Positions 1-38,400 of a DNA stretch of 64,000 nucleotides are shown here, piece after piece; the first letter of the stretch is position 1, and each line of letters opens with the position of its first letter. The position numbers and the translations under genes are program-made. Below the pieces are notes generated by a model. It did not search any database and was not told where the DNA came from. It saw nothing but the letters and a program-made list of their open reading frames with translations. The DNA comes from Yponomeuta sedellus (taxonomy: Eukaryota > Arthropoda > Insecta > Lepidoptera > Yponomeutidae): contig OW203734.1 in NCBI GenBank assembly GCA_934045075.1, forward strand, positions 3,530,269-3,594,268. The letters run 5' to 3'.

Positions 1-118
1 GCATTTCAAAGTTAAACAATAATGTAAATTCTGTTAATTAAGGACTTTTAAAACACTAAGTTTGTAGTTGTTTTGTCCATTTTTTCCATGGAGAAAAATA
101 GACAAAACTATATCGTTA

Positions 119-390
119 TCAACCCTTGTATGTCCCCACTGGTGGGGCACGGGTCTCTTCCTGCATCGCAGGAAGGTTAGGCCATACTCCACCACGGGGG
201 CCAAGTCCGGGTTGGTGGAGGATTGTAAGACAGTGGCGGGTCTTACTGTCAGAAGTTATCAAGCCGCCCATAGGCCTCTGATACGGCTTAACGACTGCCA
301 TTGTATGACAGCCGGCACCAACGGCTTAACGTGCCTTGCGAAGCAGGGAAGCGCTCGGAAAAATGCCACTAGCGGTAATCAAAACAACTA
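119..390 (-). mobile_element. 5S-like SINE (family B), 5'-truncated copy
   Basis: About 270 bp nearly identical to copies at 12008, 37966 and 51850; carries the shared block from CCACTAGCGGT to the tail TGGGGCACGGGTCTCTTCC. Head missing. Confidence 0.7.
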
Positions 391-767
391 TAAACTTAGT
401 GTTTTAAAAGACTAAGGTCTTTTATTAACAGAGTTTACATAATTGTTATAAAACATATAACTCATGCACTGGCTTTAATTCCAGACACCATTAAATTGTC
501 ATCTAAATAATCCTTTATGTTATAACTATATTTTTATAAATATATTTATGAATCGCGTTTCAGATAAGCTTTATATATCTTCAGGGATCGCGATGTCGCT
601 GTTTCTGGTTCCCACGACACAGGGTATTCTAGTGTAGGGCCAGAAGCAATGTATGTGCTTGTATGTAAATGTTAAGTTAAGTTATTTTTATTGTTAAAAA
701 AGGGGGTAAAGATATTAGTCTTGTCTGACCAAAGCGGCCAAACGGACGCCCTCCGCCCTGAGGATTA

Positions 768-1115
768 TCTATATAAATAAAATTCAAAGTCCTGACTGAC
801 TGACTCACTCATCAACGCCCAGCCCTAGCCGTTGGACCTAGGAAGCTGACATTTTGCACAGAGGGTCTATATAAAATATAGGCAAGGAATAAGACCGGAT
901 TTTTTTAGATTCAACCCCTAAGGGGGCGAAAAGGGTTGATATAAAGAATGTTGTTTAATTTTTTTGAAACTTAAAATAAATACTCTTCAATACGATTTAT
1001 TGAACACTTGTTTCGCCGTTTTTTTTTTTTAATTTAACCCTTAAGGGAGTGAACGAGGTTGCAAAACTTTGTAGCTACTAAATTCCACGCGGACGGAGTT
1101 GCGGGCAAAAGCTAG
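768..1115 (+). mobile_element. Helitron-like non-autonomous element
   Basis: Begins TCTATATAAATAAAATTCAA and ends GCGGGCAAAAGCTAG, the TC...CTAG termini expected of lepidopteran Helitron derivatives. No ORF. Confidence 0.5.
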
Positions 1116-1164
1116 CTATCAATATTATTACTGTGTAATAGGTACATCTTAAGATTCAAGGGTC

Positions 1165-1290
1165 CATTGGACCCTTGCCTTTTGAGGCACGCGCGGAGCC
1201 AAGCCGACAGCACAGGACCGGTTTGGCACGCTGACTGTAAAACCGAAGGTCTCGGGTTCGATCCCCGGCCGGTCAAATTAGGAAACGAAC
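1165..1290 (+). mobile_element. tRNA-like SINE head fragment
   Basis: Contains a B-box-like GGTCTCGGGTTCGATCCCC and an anticodon-arm-like segment, preceded by unrelated sequence. Does not fold as a full tRNA; treated as a SINE. Confidence 0.4.
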
Positions 1291-1701
1291 TTTTCTTCTG
1301 TTTGTTTCGGGTCTTGGATGTTATCTATGTGTTTATTGTATTAAATGTATCGTCGAGTTAGCACCTATAACACAAGTCATTTAGTTGTACTTAATATAGG
1401 GCTAACGAGATCCGTGTAATATGTCCATGTTTATTTATTTATTATTATTTATTAATCACCACATTTTCTAGTAAAGAAAATTAAATAAAAGTGTTCAAAG
1501 TTATATATATCACTAAAAAAGTTTGTATTCATTATGTCTTACATAGCATGTGTGCGTTGTGGGATGAATCTATAAAATTAAAGAAATTAAGTTACGTCTA
1601 TATTTTACGTCGATTGTGTACATCCCTATTATTTTTCTGTCACAGACTGGTCGCACCGCAAATGTCAATTTACCGACCAAGTTGGTGGAATTGATTATAT
1701 A

Positions 1702-1915
1702 CAGTGCGTTCACATTAACTTGACGCGTGAGAGAATTGGTAGCACCGAGATGTTTACTGTTACCATGTTAAATAAGACATCATTCCCATTACTTGGGGAA
1801 AACAAATAGGATCGAGGGCATGTTTTACCATCTTCCGATTAGGTCCAAAAGCTAACTCACATGTTATGTCCTTGTTACCAATTCTCCCACGCGTCAAGTT
1901 AATGTGAACGCACTG
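1702..1915. mobile_element. MITE, Tc1/mariner type, 214 bp
   Basis: Near-perfect ~40-bp terminal inverted repeats (CAGTGCGTTCACATTAACTT... and inverse), flanked by TA on both sides as expected for Tc1/mariner target duplication. No ORF. Confidence 0.85.
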
Positions 1916-1920
1916 TATAT

Positions 1921-2263
1921 ATTTAAAAACCTATTTAGAGGCTAAAAATTTCATCCATGCCGGGATTCGAACCCGCAACCTCTGGCTATCCGTACCAGCG
2001 CTCTACCAATTGAGCCAATGGGCGACTCACGGCATCAGTGAAATTTCGAACCTCTTTACAATATTCTCTGTATTACGTACAGGCAGCGACATCTGACTTA
2101 AGCAAATTGCATTACTTAAAGCCCCGACCACCTACTTTGCAGTTAGGTTTTAACATCGGAACGATATCACTGTACCCACATGATTACACTATTTTTATTT
2201 TTAATGCACTAACCCGTGCTAAGGAACAAGCACGGGTTAGTGCATTAAAAATAAAAATAGTGT
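1921..2263 (-). mobile_element. tRNA-like SINE (family A) ending in a palindrome
   Basis: tRNA-like block (GATTCGAACCCG B box) flanked by family sequences CCTATTTAGAGGCTAAAAA and TTTTTAATGCACTAACCCGT. The end is a perfect 35-bp-arm inverted repeat (2186-2263, 8-nt loop). Confidence 0.75.
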
Positions 2264-2359
2264 AAGTAGTAAGTATATAATCAATTCCACCAAATTGGTC
2301 GGTAAATTGACATTTGCGGTGTGAACGCAGTGTAGTATTGTTATTATAGTGCCCCTCAC

Positions 2360-20207
<17,848 letters not shown>

Positions 20208-20693
20208 TATTTATTTAATTATTTGCAACTGATAAGCTTTCAACATCTAGGATATTATACTATTCTTTTGTCTATTTCTCTATTTAATAGAGGTTATAAT
20301 TCCAGAGAGTTCAAGAAGTTTGACTTGGTTTGACTCTGTCTGACTGACACTGACCTGTCATTTTTTTTTTTTTTAGTTCGTCCCGCACCGCGAGGACCGG
20401 CAGAAGAAATGTCAGATTTTATATTTTAGTCATCAGTGACTAAAATATAAAATCTCAGAATATTCTGAGTATAAAATAGAATCACATACGTTTCAGGTGT
20501 GAAAATCGGTTTTTATCAAAGAAAAATCGAATCGAATCGAACCCAGTGAAAGTAGGTGTCTAATATGGAATCGATCTTTCTTTATGTAGTCTGTGGATGT
20601 GGACGGAATTGGAGGAAGGTATTCGATTTGTGAGGTATTCACCACGAAAACTTATGAAAACTTTCAATTTTTCTAGTGTTTACTGAAATACAC
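20208..20693. promoter_or_regulatory. Divergent promoter region between Lon and TRMT1
   Basis: 486 bp separate the two start codons, so both promoters must lie in or overlap this interval. It contains a 19-bp-arm perfect hairpin (20414-20455), a 16-bp palindrome with core AGAATATTCT (20454-20469, one inverted heat-shock-element unit pair), and a short GC-rich stretch around 20378-20402. No clear TATA/initiator pair was assigned for either gene. That this is one bidirectional promoter is inference from spacing. Confidence 0.6.
20414..20455. repeat. Perfect inverted repeat, 19-bp arms, 4-nt loop
   Basis: Arms of AGATTTTATATTTTAGTCA and its exact reverse complement are separated by TCAG. It lies in the Lon/TRMT1 divergent promoter and abuts a second palindrome. 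Confidence 0.9.
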
Positions 20694-30627
<9,934 letters not shown>

Positions 30628-30628
<1 letters not shown>

Positions 30629-30633
30629 ATAAA
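30628..30633 (+). other. Candidate polyadenylation signal of TRMT1
   Basis: AATAAA immediately at the stop codon of TRMT1; if used, the 3' UTR would be only a few tens of bases. Confidence 0.5.
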
Positions 30634-32408
30634 GTTGTGAATAGTAATCAAGTGGTTTATATCGTCCTACCCCATTGTCCCTACCTCTTGCTCTTGGCTT
30701 CATGATGAGCACGTAAAGTACAGTCATGGAGAAGTTATTTACGCTTTTATCGTTTCTTTCCTTAGGGACTACTTCTTGGCAGTACCAATAGTTTCATGGG
30801 ATATTTTATTTTCCCGTGACTCTAATTTGTCATGGGTGGATTAAACATTAGCATCAAAATTTTCCGTGAACTATCCCGTTACCGATACTTATACATATTA
30901 TGTTAGCTAAACAAAATATTATTTTGTTTAATATTTCATTAAGTCGAAACAAGACAGTTATCTCTTCCAATGTGAAATTAAATTGGAATCTAAATAACCT
31001 ATGACACACTCGGTGCTTTGTTCCTCATATCATACCGGCAATGCACACAAGAAAGTGGGGGTAGCGATGCCACAAGACCTTTTGAAACGACGCACGGCTT
31101 TCTTGCCCGCAGAAGGTTCACGCGTATGAATTCTTTGTGATTTTTTAATCAACTGCTCGCCCTAAAAATAAACGGGTCATGTATGTGATAAAGATTAGAT
31201 CACGATTAGGTAGCCTCTTGCACAAATTAGACAGGTACCCCCTTGTGCCACGGGAAATAATATTTCCCGAAACTACTGGCAACAGTGTAGTATGACTGAT
31301 AATTCAATTTTATCCCTGGCACAACCAGTACCCTAGTGTCATGGAAAAATAAAATATCCCACATCACAAATTAGACAGTCCCACACCCCACACTATTGGT
31401 ACCTAGTGCCAAGCAGTAGTAGGTACCTAAGGAAAGACACTGCTTTTATGCTGCGCGACATCTATTGAGTGGGTAGGTACAACTATCGTGAGGTACAAAA
31501 GCCGGACACATTTAGGTAGGTAGCTATAAAAGTGCGCATTCTGCAGCTATAAGGATCGGCATATTTTATCCCGCATAGTAAAAATCCTAAGAGCACTTGA
31601 AGATCTTGAAGGACAAATCGAACAATCGTACCATCCAACTCGTAGAATTGAGGGTAACAGGCGTTTAACCGACAGACTTCCTAAAGCCTGATATGATACG
31701 TGACCATAAAAGCTAAATATCTGGCTAAACACGAGACAACTGTTAACAGTAACAGTTGTCTGATATCAGTTACTGGTATCCCTAGTTGCACTGTGGAGAT
31801 TGCTCTAGGTATTTGGATAAGGTTTAGTCTCAGAACAATAATATTGTTCTGAGGGTTTAGTTAACACACTCAGATCAATAACAGAACTGAACAATATTGT
31901 TCTGAGTTTAGACACGTTGTGTTTTCGAAAGAGGATCGTGGACAATTTATGAACGAACGCGTCAATGTCACTTTTCAATAATTCATCGAACATAATGCTA
32001 TCCGACCAAATTAGGACGTCACGGAGAAGCAGAAAACAGTGAACATTTTTCAACATTTTGCCGTGAACACTAGCGCCAATATTTATCCGTCATCGACTTT
32101 TTTATTTAAGTGGCTTACAAACGTAGATAGAATGTACTCTATGGATAGAGCAGTTACTCCCTCTACGCTTACAAACAATTAACAGCTTAGTTATTCGTGT
32201 CGTGCGATCGTATATGTATCAATTTATCAGAAAATAACAACAATATAACTGATAGGCGTTATCACGGAAATGAAAGGCGTACGTAACTAAACGGCAGTTT
32301 TAAAAGAGTTATTTACACGTGCTTCAATTATTTTTATCTTCGTGTTGTGTCGTTTTGGTCTGACCTAAGAACTGAAAGTGATAAGTTTGCATTTATTGTG
32401 AAGTAAAA
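30634..32408. other. Intergenic region between TRMT1 and GLMP
   Basis: 1.78 kb with no gene recognised. It holds a TIR element (30755-31437), a 12-bp-arm hairpin at 31734-31761, a palindrome of CTCAGAACAATA arms at 31829-31853 with a partial second copy near 31890-31912, and presumably the GLMP promoter just upstream of 32409. Confidence 0.6.
30755..31437. mobile_element. Non-autonomous TIR element (~680 bp)
   Basis: The left end (TCTTTCCTTAGG...CTTGGCA.TACCAATAGT...GATATTTTATTTT) recurs inverted at the right end (AAAATAAAATATC...ACTATTGGTA...CCTAAGGAAAGA). Arms of ~90 bp are imperfect. No coding sequence; superfamily not assigned. Confidence 0.6.
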
Positions 32409-32486
32409 ATGTTTCCTCCCACGATAGCGATGCATTTGCAGACGTTGTTAATTTTTATAGCGTTGTCGTGTGCACAGGAAAGAAAG
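32409..32486 (+). CDS. GLMP: GLMP exon 1 (signal peptide)
   Basis: 26 codons, phase 0, donor AGAAAG|GTAAGG. Hydrophobic core LQTLLIFIALSCA is followed by a small-residue cleavage context. A second ATG at codon 8 would also give a signal peptide. Confidence 0.85.
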
Positions 32487-35400
32487 GTAAGGGATTAATG
32501 TCTATAAAGATTTCCTTTTTTTTTTTCATACAACCCCCTGGATTCTTTGTTTTACGAAGGTTAAATGACATTGGTGATCGTATTAACATTTTGCATTCTA
32601 ATTAAATGACGTAAAACTCACCATATGTGTAACGAAACGAGTAACGCGAAAGAATATATTAGGTAAACAAATGTGGGTGGAAGAAATGGTATGGGCTGTG
32701 GCGTGAATACGCCTCCGGCAGATAATCGAATATGTAGGTATATTATGTAGGCAGTTCAACGATTATAAAAATATTTGTTTCTTTCCTTTTAACTCTGCTG
32801 GGTTGTGGTATAATTGTTCCCACTATAAATTGAACCTTATTTATAACTTGTAGATAAGTCCAAAACCAATGAAAGATGTATACCAGCTCTGCCGAATAAA
32901 GGGTTCAGGAGTTATTGCCAATATTTTATTACATACTAGCTGACCCAGCGAACATCGTACCGCCTAACAGTCGATTCTTTATTTTTTTTATTTTCTCCTC
33001 AGTAAGTTATCGTCGTACTTCAAGGAATATTCTAAAAAGAGAATTACCGAAAACGCTTCAGCTGCTCTCGAGATTTGCGCTTACTAACATATTCAGCGAT
33101 TTTTATATTATAGATTACAGTCACAATATGCTTAATTTGTAACATTAATTTAGTCGCACTTTCTGCACTTTGAATAATTTGTTTTTACTTGGACTGTTAC
33201 AGATAACATCAATCCTCAACCCGGATTGCGACACCTGTAACTCTAACACCACATTGCTCTACATCAGAGCCGATGGCGTCCATGACACCATACACCAGGT
33301 CTGGGACTTCACCCGAGGTGTCCCAACAATCATATTTGCAATTGGGAAGGTCAACACCACGCTAAAAATAGACTGGGATGGATATCAGCCGAGAAAGTTC
33401 ATATGGTCTGACTGGCCCCAGTACAGCTTCTCACTTGTCATTGATGAGGTATGTGATTTAAATTTTATATTTTATTTATTTAGTCTCAGCTATGTTGGCA
33501 CCAGTTGACAGCAGTTTATAATAATATAATGCCTTTATTCCAAAAACATAATATAAACAGTGTTTTCAATTTTAAACATTAAATTAAATCTCTGACTTCG
33601 GAGTGCCTCTTGGCAAAGGCATCCTCCAACTCCCTCCAGTGGCAGCAGTCTTGCGCTGCTCTTGTCCAGAATGGGCGAGCTGTTTGTTTTATTTCATCGA
33701 CCCATCCACCGTCACCAGTTGACAGCAGGTATATGTTATTGTTAAATAGGTAAACTTGAAACTGTTTGTTCAGTGTTGATAAAACAATCACCATCCAATA
33801 AGAAAATGATTTAATACTTTTTTATCACAAATTAATCACAACATTATGTTTTGATAATTGATAAATACTTTTGCTTGGTGGAATTGGTTTAATTATCAAT
33901 ACTGAAGAAATGCTTTTTGGGTTTTGAATTATGTGTTCTTATAGAACACATTCTATATTATTTCCATGCACTCAGTATCCATTATGAGCAACTTTGCAAC
34001 CAAAATATGAAGGCTCGACTCTGAATCTAGTTTAATTTTGATTGCCTGAGCCTAAATTTATTCACTTCGACTTCAGATTAAAAATTACATTAACATTATT
34101 CTATGAACAAAAATTCTATTTCAAACCCTGACATCTGTGTAATTATTTTTTTCTGTATAATAAAAGTGTTCCCTATCTATCTATTTATCTGTCTATCTAT
34201 ATTGTAACTGGCTCCATATAGTCCTTGCTAAAAGTCACCTTCTAATTATTTCACAATCACTGTGAAGAAATCCACAACTGCACATTTAGATCTTTACTTT
34301 CCTGTGTATTAAGACAAAAAACCTGGGAACATCCTGGAATCGATTGTAGCTCAACTTTTACATTTCTGCTGTTGCTGGCGCTTATTATACATACTTGTGT
34401 GACGTAACAGATTTGGCACTAACACAAAAGTTAGGAAAGAGGAAATCCTCTTTCCTAACTTTTGTGTTAGTGCCAAAAAAGTTAACAAAGTCAGGTCCCA
34501 GATCATTTAGTAAAGAGCAATTGTTGCAAACGAGTATTAGGAGTGCAGAAGCACCTAAGGTACATTTAGATAGTAGTATCACAACCTTTGAACCGACTGC
34601 ATCCTTGTCATAGATTTGGCTTAGAATGTTTGATAAAACTGAGTCATAACAGCATGCAATAGATTAAACAAATAAGAACTTAAAATGTGTACAAAAGAAT
34701 TCAAAGGACAAAGGCTTATCTTATATTTTTTTTAATGCACTAACCAGTGCTAAGGACAATATTAAAAACCTATTAAACCTATTTAGAATCTAAAAATTCC
34801 ACCCATGCCGGGATTCGATCCCGCGACCTCTGGCTATCCGTGCTAGAGGTCGCAAGTTCGAATCCCGGCATGGGTGGAATTTTTAGCCTCTAAATAGGTT
34901 TTAAAAATGCTTATCTTAACTAACCTCTGTTGATTACTTTCTTCTTAGCCTTGTTGAATATTCTGTATTACTGTATTTACATTCGGTTATAAAAAACATT
35001 AATGTTCTTATGACTTTTGAGTCACAAAACTCACACCAGTGACCCACATAATACCAAACTATGTTATACAAACTATACTGTAATTCGATCTCAAACAGTC
35101 ATCCAATAACAGTTGATTGTATGACAAAGGCAGAACACATGTAGACTATTTTATTGCATGATTCATCTTCTTTGGTATTGATGTATTATTAACAGCCCTG
35201 CACTGTCATAGAGCCGTGGGAGTAAATATTAACTGATTAATCAATGAATAATATTTAACCCCGGTTTCTGGTACACTGACAGGCTGTTAATAAAGTCAGC
35301 TGGCCAAAGTGCATAAAAAAGAAACATTTGATAGCTGTTAACAGTAGATTAACAGATAATTAGTGTACGAGAAACTGGGGGTTAGTTTAAGGATGAACTG

Positions 35401-38400
35401 ATTTAGAGGACGGCAAATTTACAACCCCATTTTCACTTAGACCAACAATCTGAGGCGCTACGCTACTGCGTAAGTACTCCGACAGATTGGTGTACGAAAA
35501 AAGTAAGCTTATCAGTTGGGCCATAGTAGGTGACTTTAAGCAGGGGCGCCACTCTTGGCAACTCGCTTTTGTGAATTTGGCCAATATTAACCATCCGTTG
35601 CGGGGTTTTTTGGACGAACCTTTAGCACGGACGTTAAAAAACCTGCACTGCACCTGCAATAAGTCTGGCAAACTCGCGACTCCGAATAGGCAGGTGAAGC
35701 GCCAGTATGACTGGATGGACAGTAAGTTATCGATCGTAAATTACAAATGAAATATTTTAACATCATTGGAGAGGTAATTAAATAACGATAACGATTAATA
35801 ATCGTGGTATTTTTCTACCAAATTATACTATTCATAAATGAGGTCCTGTAGTGAAGTTATTTAAAAGTAATTGTGGTTACGTAGTACAAAAACGTCTCAT
35901 ACAGATTGGGCTGGACCAAGACGTCATAAGATGCTCGTAACTACATTCCTTAAATATTAATAAAATAATGTTTTTATGAGTGTACATCCGTCAAAATCAA
36001 TGAAAAACGAAAATGTAATATTTTTTTGTTATTAGAGTTACTAAAGAAGTATTCGATTTTTTTTTTCAATCCGTAAAATCCCGAAAAAGTTATTATTAGT
36101 ATTAGCTTACTTTATATTCAATGATAGATATATAGAGAACACTTTATTGTACATAAAAATGGAAATTACACAGTTATTTCTTAACCTAAGAGTACAGACG
36201 GCGGCCTTATCACTAAAAGTGATCTCTTCCAGACAACCTTCGGATGAACTGGACTAATACATTAGAGAAGGAAGTAGATGTACAAAAAAAAAACATAGAA
36301 AACATTAATTTCAGAGGTTCCAAATACATGCTATTAGTTATTATTGATTTTTTTTCGCTTTTTATGTGTCTTTGATTGTACCAATAATAATAAATTATTC
36401 CCTATTTAATAAATTATTAATAGTAAACTATAGTGCCATAAACAATATCACTCCAAACAAAATTTTGAGCCAAGTTCCCCACTCGCAGCTGATCGAGTAC
36501 AACGATCTGGAAGACAACGGCGCCTTCGACGCACGCAGCCCTCACCGCTCGTACCCGCTGCGGGGGCTCCGCTGGAACCGGACCGAGCTGGTGACCACGG
36601 AGCGTGAGGCCATGGTGCGGGCGGAGGCCACCGGCTTCTGGGCCGGCCGCGCGTGGCGGCCCGCCCTCATTGCTGTCAAGGTCGGTCAATCTCGTGTTTA
36701 AGCCACGTTCTTGGTCAAACTCAAATACGTTCACTTCAACACTCTGAAATCTAGGTGACATAGGAAATTATATGTGTGAAGGCGAGTTTATCTCTGTAAG
36801 ATATTTCTCCAGCAACTCTTGATGAATCTGAGAAGCTGTTAGCACAGTATTTAACTTCTTCTTCTTTTTCAGGCTATATTAGTCCACTGCTGGACATAGT
36901 CCTCCCCTAATGAGCGCCATAGCGCAAGGTTGTGCCATCATTGGGAGGTAATACCCATAATCCCCACGCTGGGTATGCGGGTTAGGGATCGCAGTTTTTT
37001 TAAACTTATATAGCTCTTATTATTACTCCTAATATTGAACAGTACACGATCGACTTCAAAATTTGTTGACGTTATTAACTGTGCTTAACACAATTTTTAA
37101 ACATTGTTTCATTTAAATGTACTATATTCTTTTTAATGCACTGACCCGTGCTAAGGACAATTTTAAAAACCTATTTAGAGGCTAAAAATCGCCCATTAGC
37201 TCAGTTGGAAAGAGCGCTGGCACGGATAGCCAGAGGTCGTGGGTCCGAATCCCGGCATGGTTGAAACTTTTAGCTTCTAAATCGGTTATTTAAATGTAGT
37301 AAATTATATTGGGGAATTTTGTTACAAAAACGAATAAAATTACCCATAAGGAGTACTTCTCACTTATACTACTACCATAGGGAGTACTTACTTAAGTGTA
37401 TCTGGATAATTTATTTATTGCAGGCACTTGGCCCGTTTACCTATTTACTATGCATTCAGACCATCGCGAGTCATTAAAAATACTAGAGATAAATAGTGTC
37501 TTTGAAAACTCTTCGAATTTTAAACGTAGAGCGCGTCGCTTTCTATAACCACCAACGATTAAATTGGATCGAAATTACGCGCGGTCGTAACTTTCTATGC
37601 CGTTCTGGATGAAGATGCCGATCTTGAAGCTGTTGAGGCGTCCAGCATAGAGGACTTCAATTACAAGTTTAGTGAACGATGGGGTTAGCGATGAAATTGA
37701 CTCTGTTCCATTTTGACATAAGCGTTATTCATAGCCATAAATAAAAAACTGAAAAATAATCACTTACGCCAAAGTGCGCTTGGCTGGCCTCTGATGCCGA
37801 CGAATCCAGTCATCATTATTATTTAATTTAATTCTTTATTGCACTAATTATGCATATACATATTAGTGCATTCTCTTTCAGCAAACCTTTGGTATTGAAG
37901 AGATTGGCAAAGGGTAGTGTAAATAGTGTAAAGGTGAAATACAATAATGACATCACATCCACACTATGTTGTCCCCACTGCTGAGGCACGGGTCTCTCCC
38001 TGCATCGCAGGAAGGTTAAGCCATACTCCATCACGGAGGTCAAGTTCGGGTCGGTGGAGAATTGTAAGACAATGGCGAGCCTTCCTGTCAGAAGTTATCA
38101 AGCCTCCCATAAGGCCTCTGACACGGCCTAACGACTGCCGTTACATGACAGCCGGCACCAACGGCTTAACGTGCCATGAAAGCAGAAGCGTTCTGAAAAA
38201 ATGCCACTAGCGTTAGTCAAGGGATGGTCACCCATCCAGCTTTTGACCGCGCCTGTTATTGCTTAACTCAAGTGATTGACCCCATTCACTCGTTTCGACT
38301 AGGCCACGAGGGCTTCAAAGAAAACAGTCATAAACGGACGTTTACAGTCAAAGATAGCTTGAGATCAGTGAGCTTAGTCATAGTAGTTTTACAACACGTT

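Larger units (their letters stand above)
1642..2334. mobile_element. TIR element containing nested insertions
   Basis: Terminal block with ACCGCAAATGTCAATTTACC and GGTGGAATTGATTATA at 1648-1700 recurs inverted at 2278-2330. Between the arms lie a separate TA-flanked MITE (1702-1915) and a tRNA-like SINE (1921-2263). Confidence 0.6.

Noticed and set aside
1..2340. Last exon of Lon
   Set aside because: No minus-strand translation here resembles the conserved Lon C-terminus; the region is explained by repeats.
34412..34477. A microRNA precursor
   Set aside because: Arms are perfectly complementary with a 2-base loop, unlike the 8-20-base loops and bulges of insect pre-miRNAs.
35387..35750. Overlapping 87-94-codon open frames on both strands in GLMP intron 2
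   Set aside because: No recognisable domain, no splice partners and no clear coding bias; left unannotated, though a decayed repeat is possible.
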